NCBI RefSeq assembly: GCF_000008685.2
Contig: NC_000956.1
Coordinates: 1-52,971 of the forward strand
Length of the DNA: 52,971 nt
Origin: Borreliella burgdorferi B31
GTDB taxonomy: Bacteria > Spirochaetota > Spirochaetia > Borreliales > Borreliaceae
Direction of reading: 5' to 3'
Position 1 is the stretch's first letter. The number at the start of each line of letters is the position of its first letter. The notes beneath the pieces are model-generated. The model saw only the letters and a list, made by a program, of their open reading frames with translations, did no database searches and was not told the origin of the DNA. Both the position numbers and the translations under genes were made by a program. Below are positions 52,859 to 52,971 of this stretch, piece after piece.

Positions 52859-52971
52859 ATTAAAGTTTTATCATTTTGAAAAATTCTAGTTAAAGTTTTA
52901 TTATTTCGGGTTAAAGTTTAGTATTTTCAAGTTAAAGTTAGCAATTTAAAGGGTAAAGTTTTGAGTCAAAG
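52859..52971. repeat. Terminal 21-bp tandem repeats
   Basis: Units starting at 52859, 52889, 52910, 52931 and 52952 all begin (G)TTAAAGTT; the middle three are exactly 21 bases apart, and the last is cut by the window end. Such arrays occur beside some Borrelia telomeres. Confidence 0.75.

Noticed and set aside
1..52971. tRNA, rRNA or other structural RNA genes
   Set aside because: No cloverleaf with a CCA-type acceptor or rRNA core sequence was seen; long hairpins are explained as terminators or palindromes.

Overview
The window is a Borrelia plasmid, and I recognise it as lp56 of Borrelia burgdorferi strain B31. The reasons are very AT-rich DNA, spirochaetal lipoproteins, two Borrelia-type partition cassettes (PF57/62 rep, PF50, PF32 ParA, PF49), a complete cp32-type (phiBB-1-like) prophage order, Bdr, Mlp and Erp proteins including ErpX, and the large type IIG restriction-modification enzyme that I know as BBQ67. 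Locus names are from memory and were not checked. Neither end shows a recognisable telomere box, so the last bases of the hairpin telomeres are probably absent.

Layout. (1) 1-6590 is the left arm of the original linear plasmid: a frameshifted zinc-ribbon/TM2 gene, an intact lipoprotein, a frameshifted S2-like lipoprotein, an intact P35-family lipoprotein, a P13-like gene with a frameshifted signal peptide, then (minus strand) the resident PF49, PF32 and PF50 genes and the 3' end of a resident rep gene. (2) About 6586-36937 is an integrated cp32-type element of about 30.35 kb. From left to right it has head genes, neck, tail sheath and tube, chaperones, tape measure, baseplate, fibre, holin operon, bdr, mlp, an ERF annealase, the cp32 replication/partition cassette, a second bdr, an exonuclease, a DUF261 protein, a tyrosine recombinase, erpX, terminase, portal, scaffold and decoration genes. 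(3) 36938-37533 is the 5' part of the same resident rep gene, so the integration cut that gene in two. The element itself was opened inside one of its three DUF228 genes, whose two halves lie at the two ends. (4) 37816-40186 is decayed tail-gene debris from a second, non-cp32 phage. (5) 40436-43696 is the restriction-modification enzyme, followed by a decayed HsdR_N-like nuclease and a broken MFS transporter. (6) 45.3-52.97 kb is a graveyard of degraded lipoprotein, P35, P13 and other paralogues with few intact genes, ending in 21-bp tandem repeats.

How the parts work together. The cp32 rep gene is the only intact rep gene seen, so it probably drives replication of the whole molecule, while two complete PF32/PF49 sets remain. 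The prophage looks unable to make particles: its portal gene carries a stop codon and a frameshift, its neck (gp10-like) gene an amber stop, and one decoration gene is split. Lipoprotein and holin genes, the recombination genes (ERF plus YqaJ-type exonuclease) and partition genes are intact. Several element promoters and the restriction-modification promoter share an inverted repeat, CAAAAATAGTTTTTG, placed in or near the spacer between -35 and -10. It looks like a shared operator.
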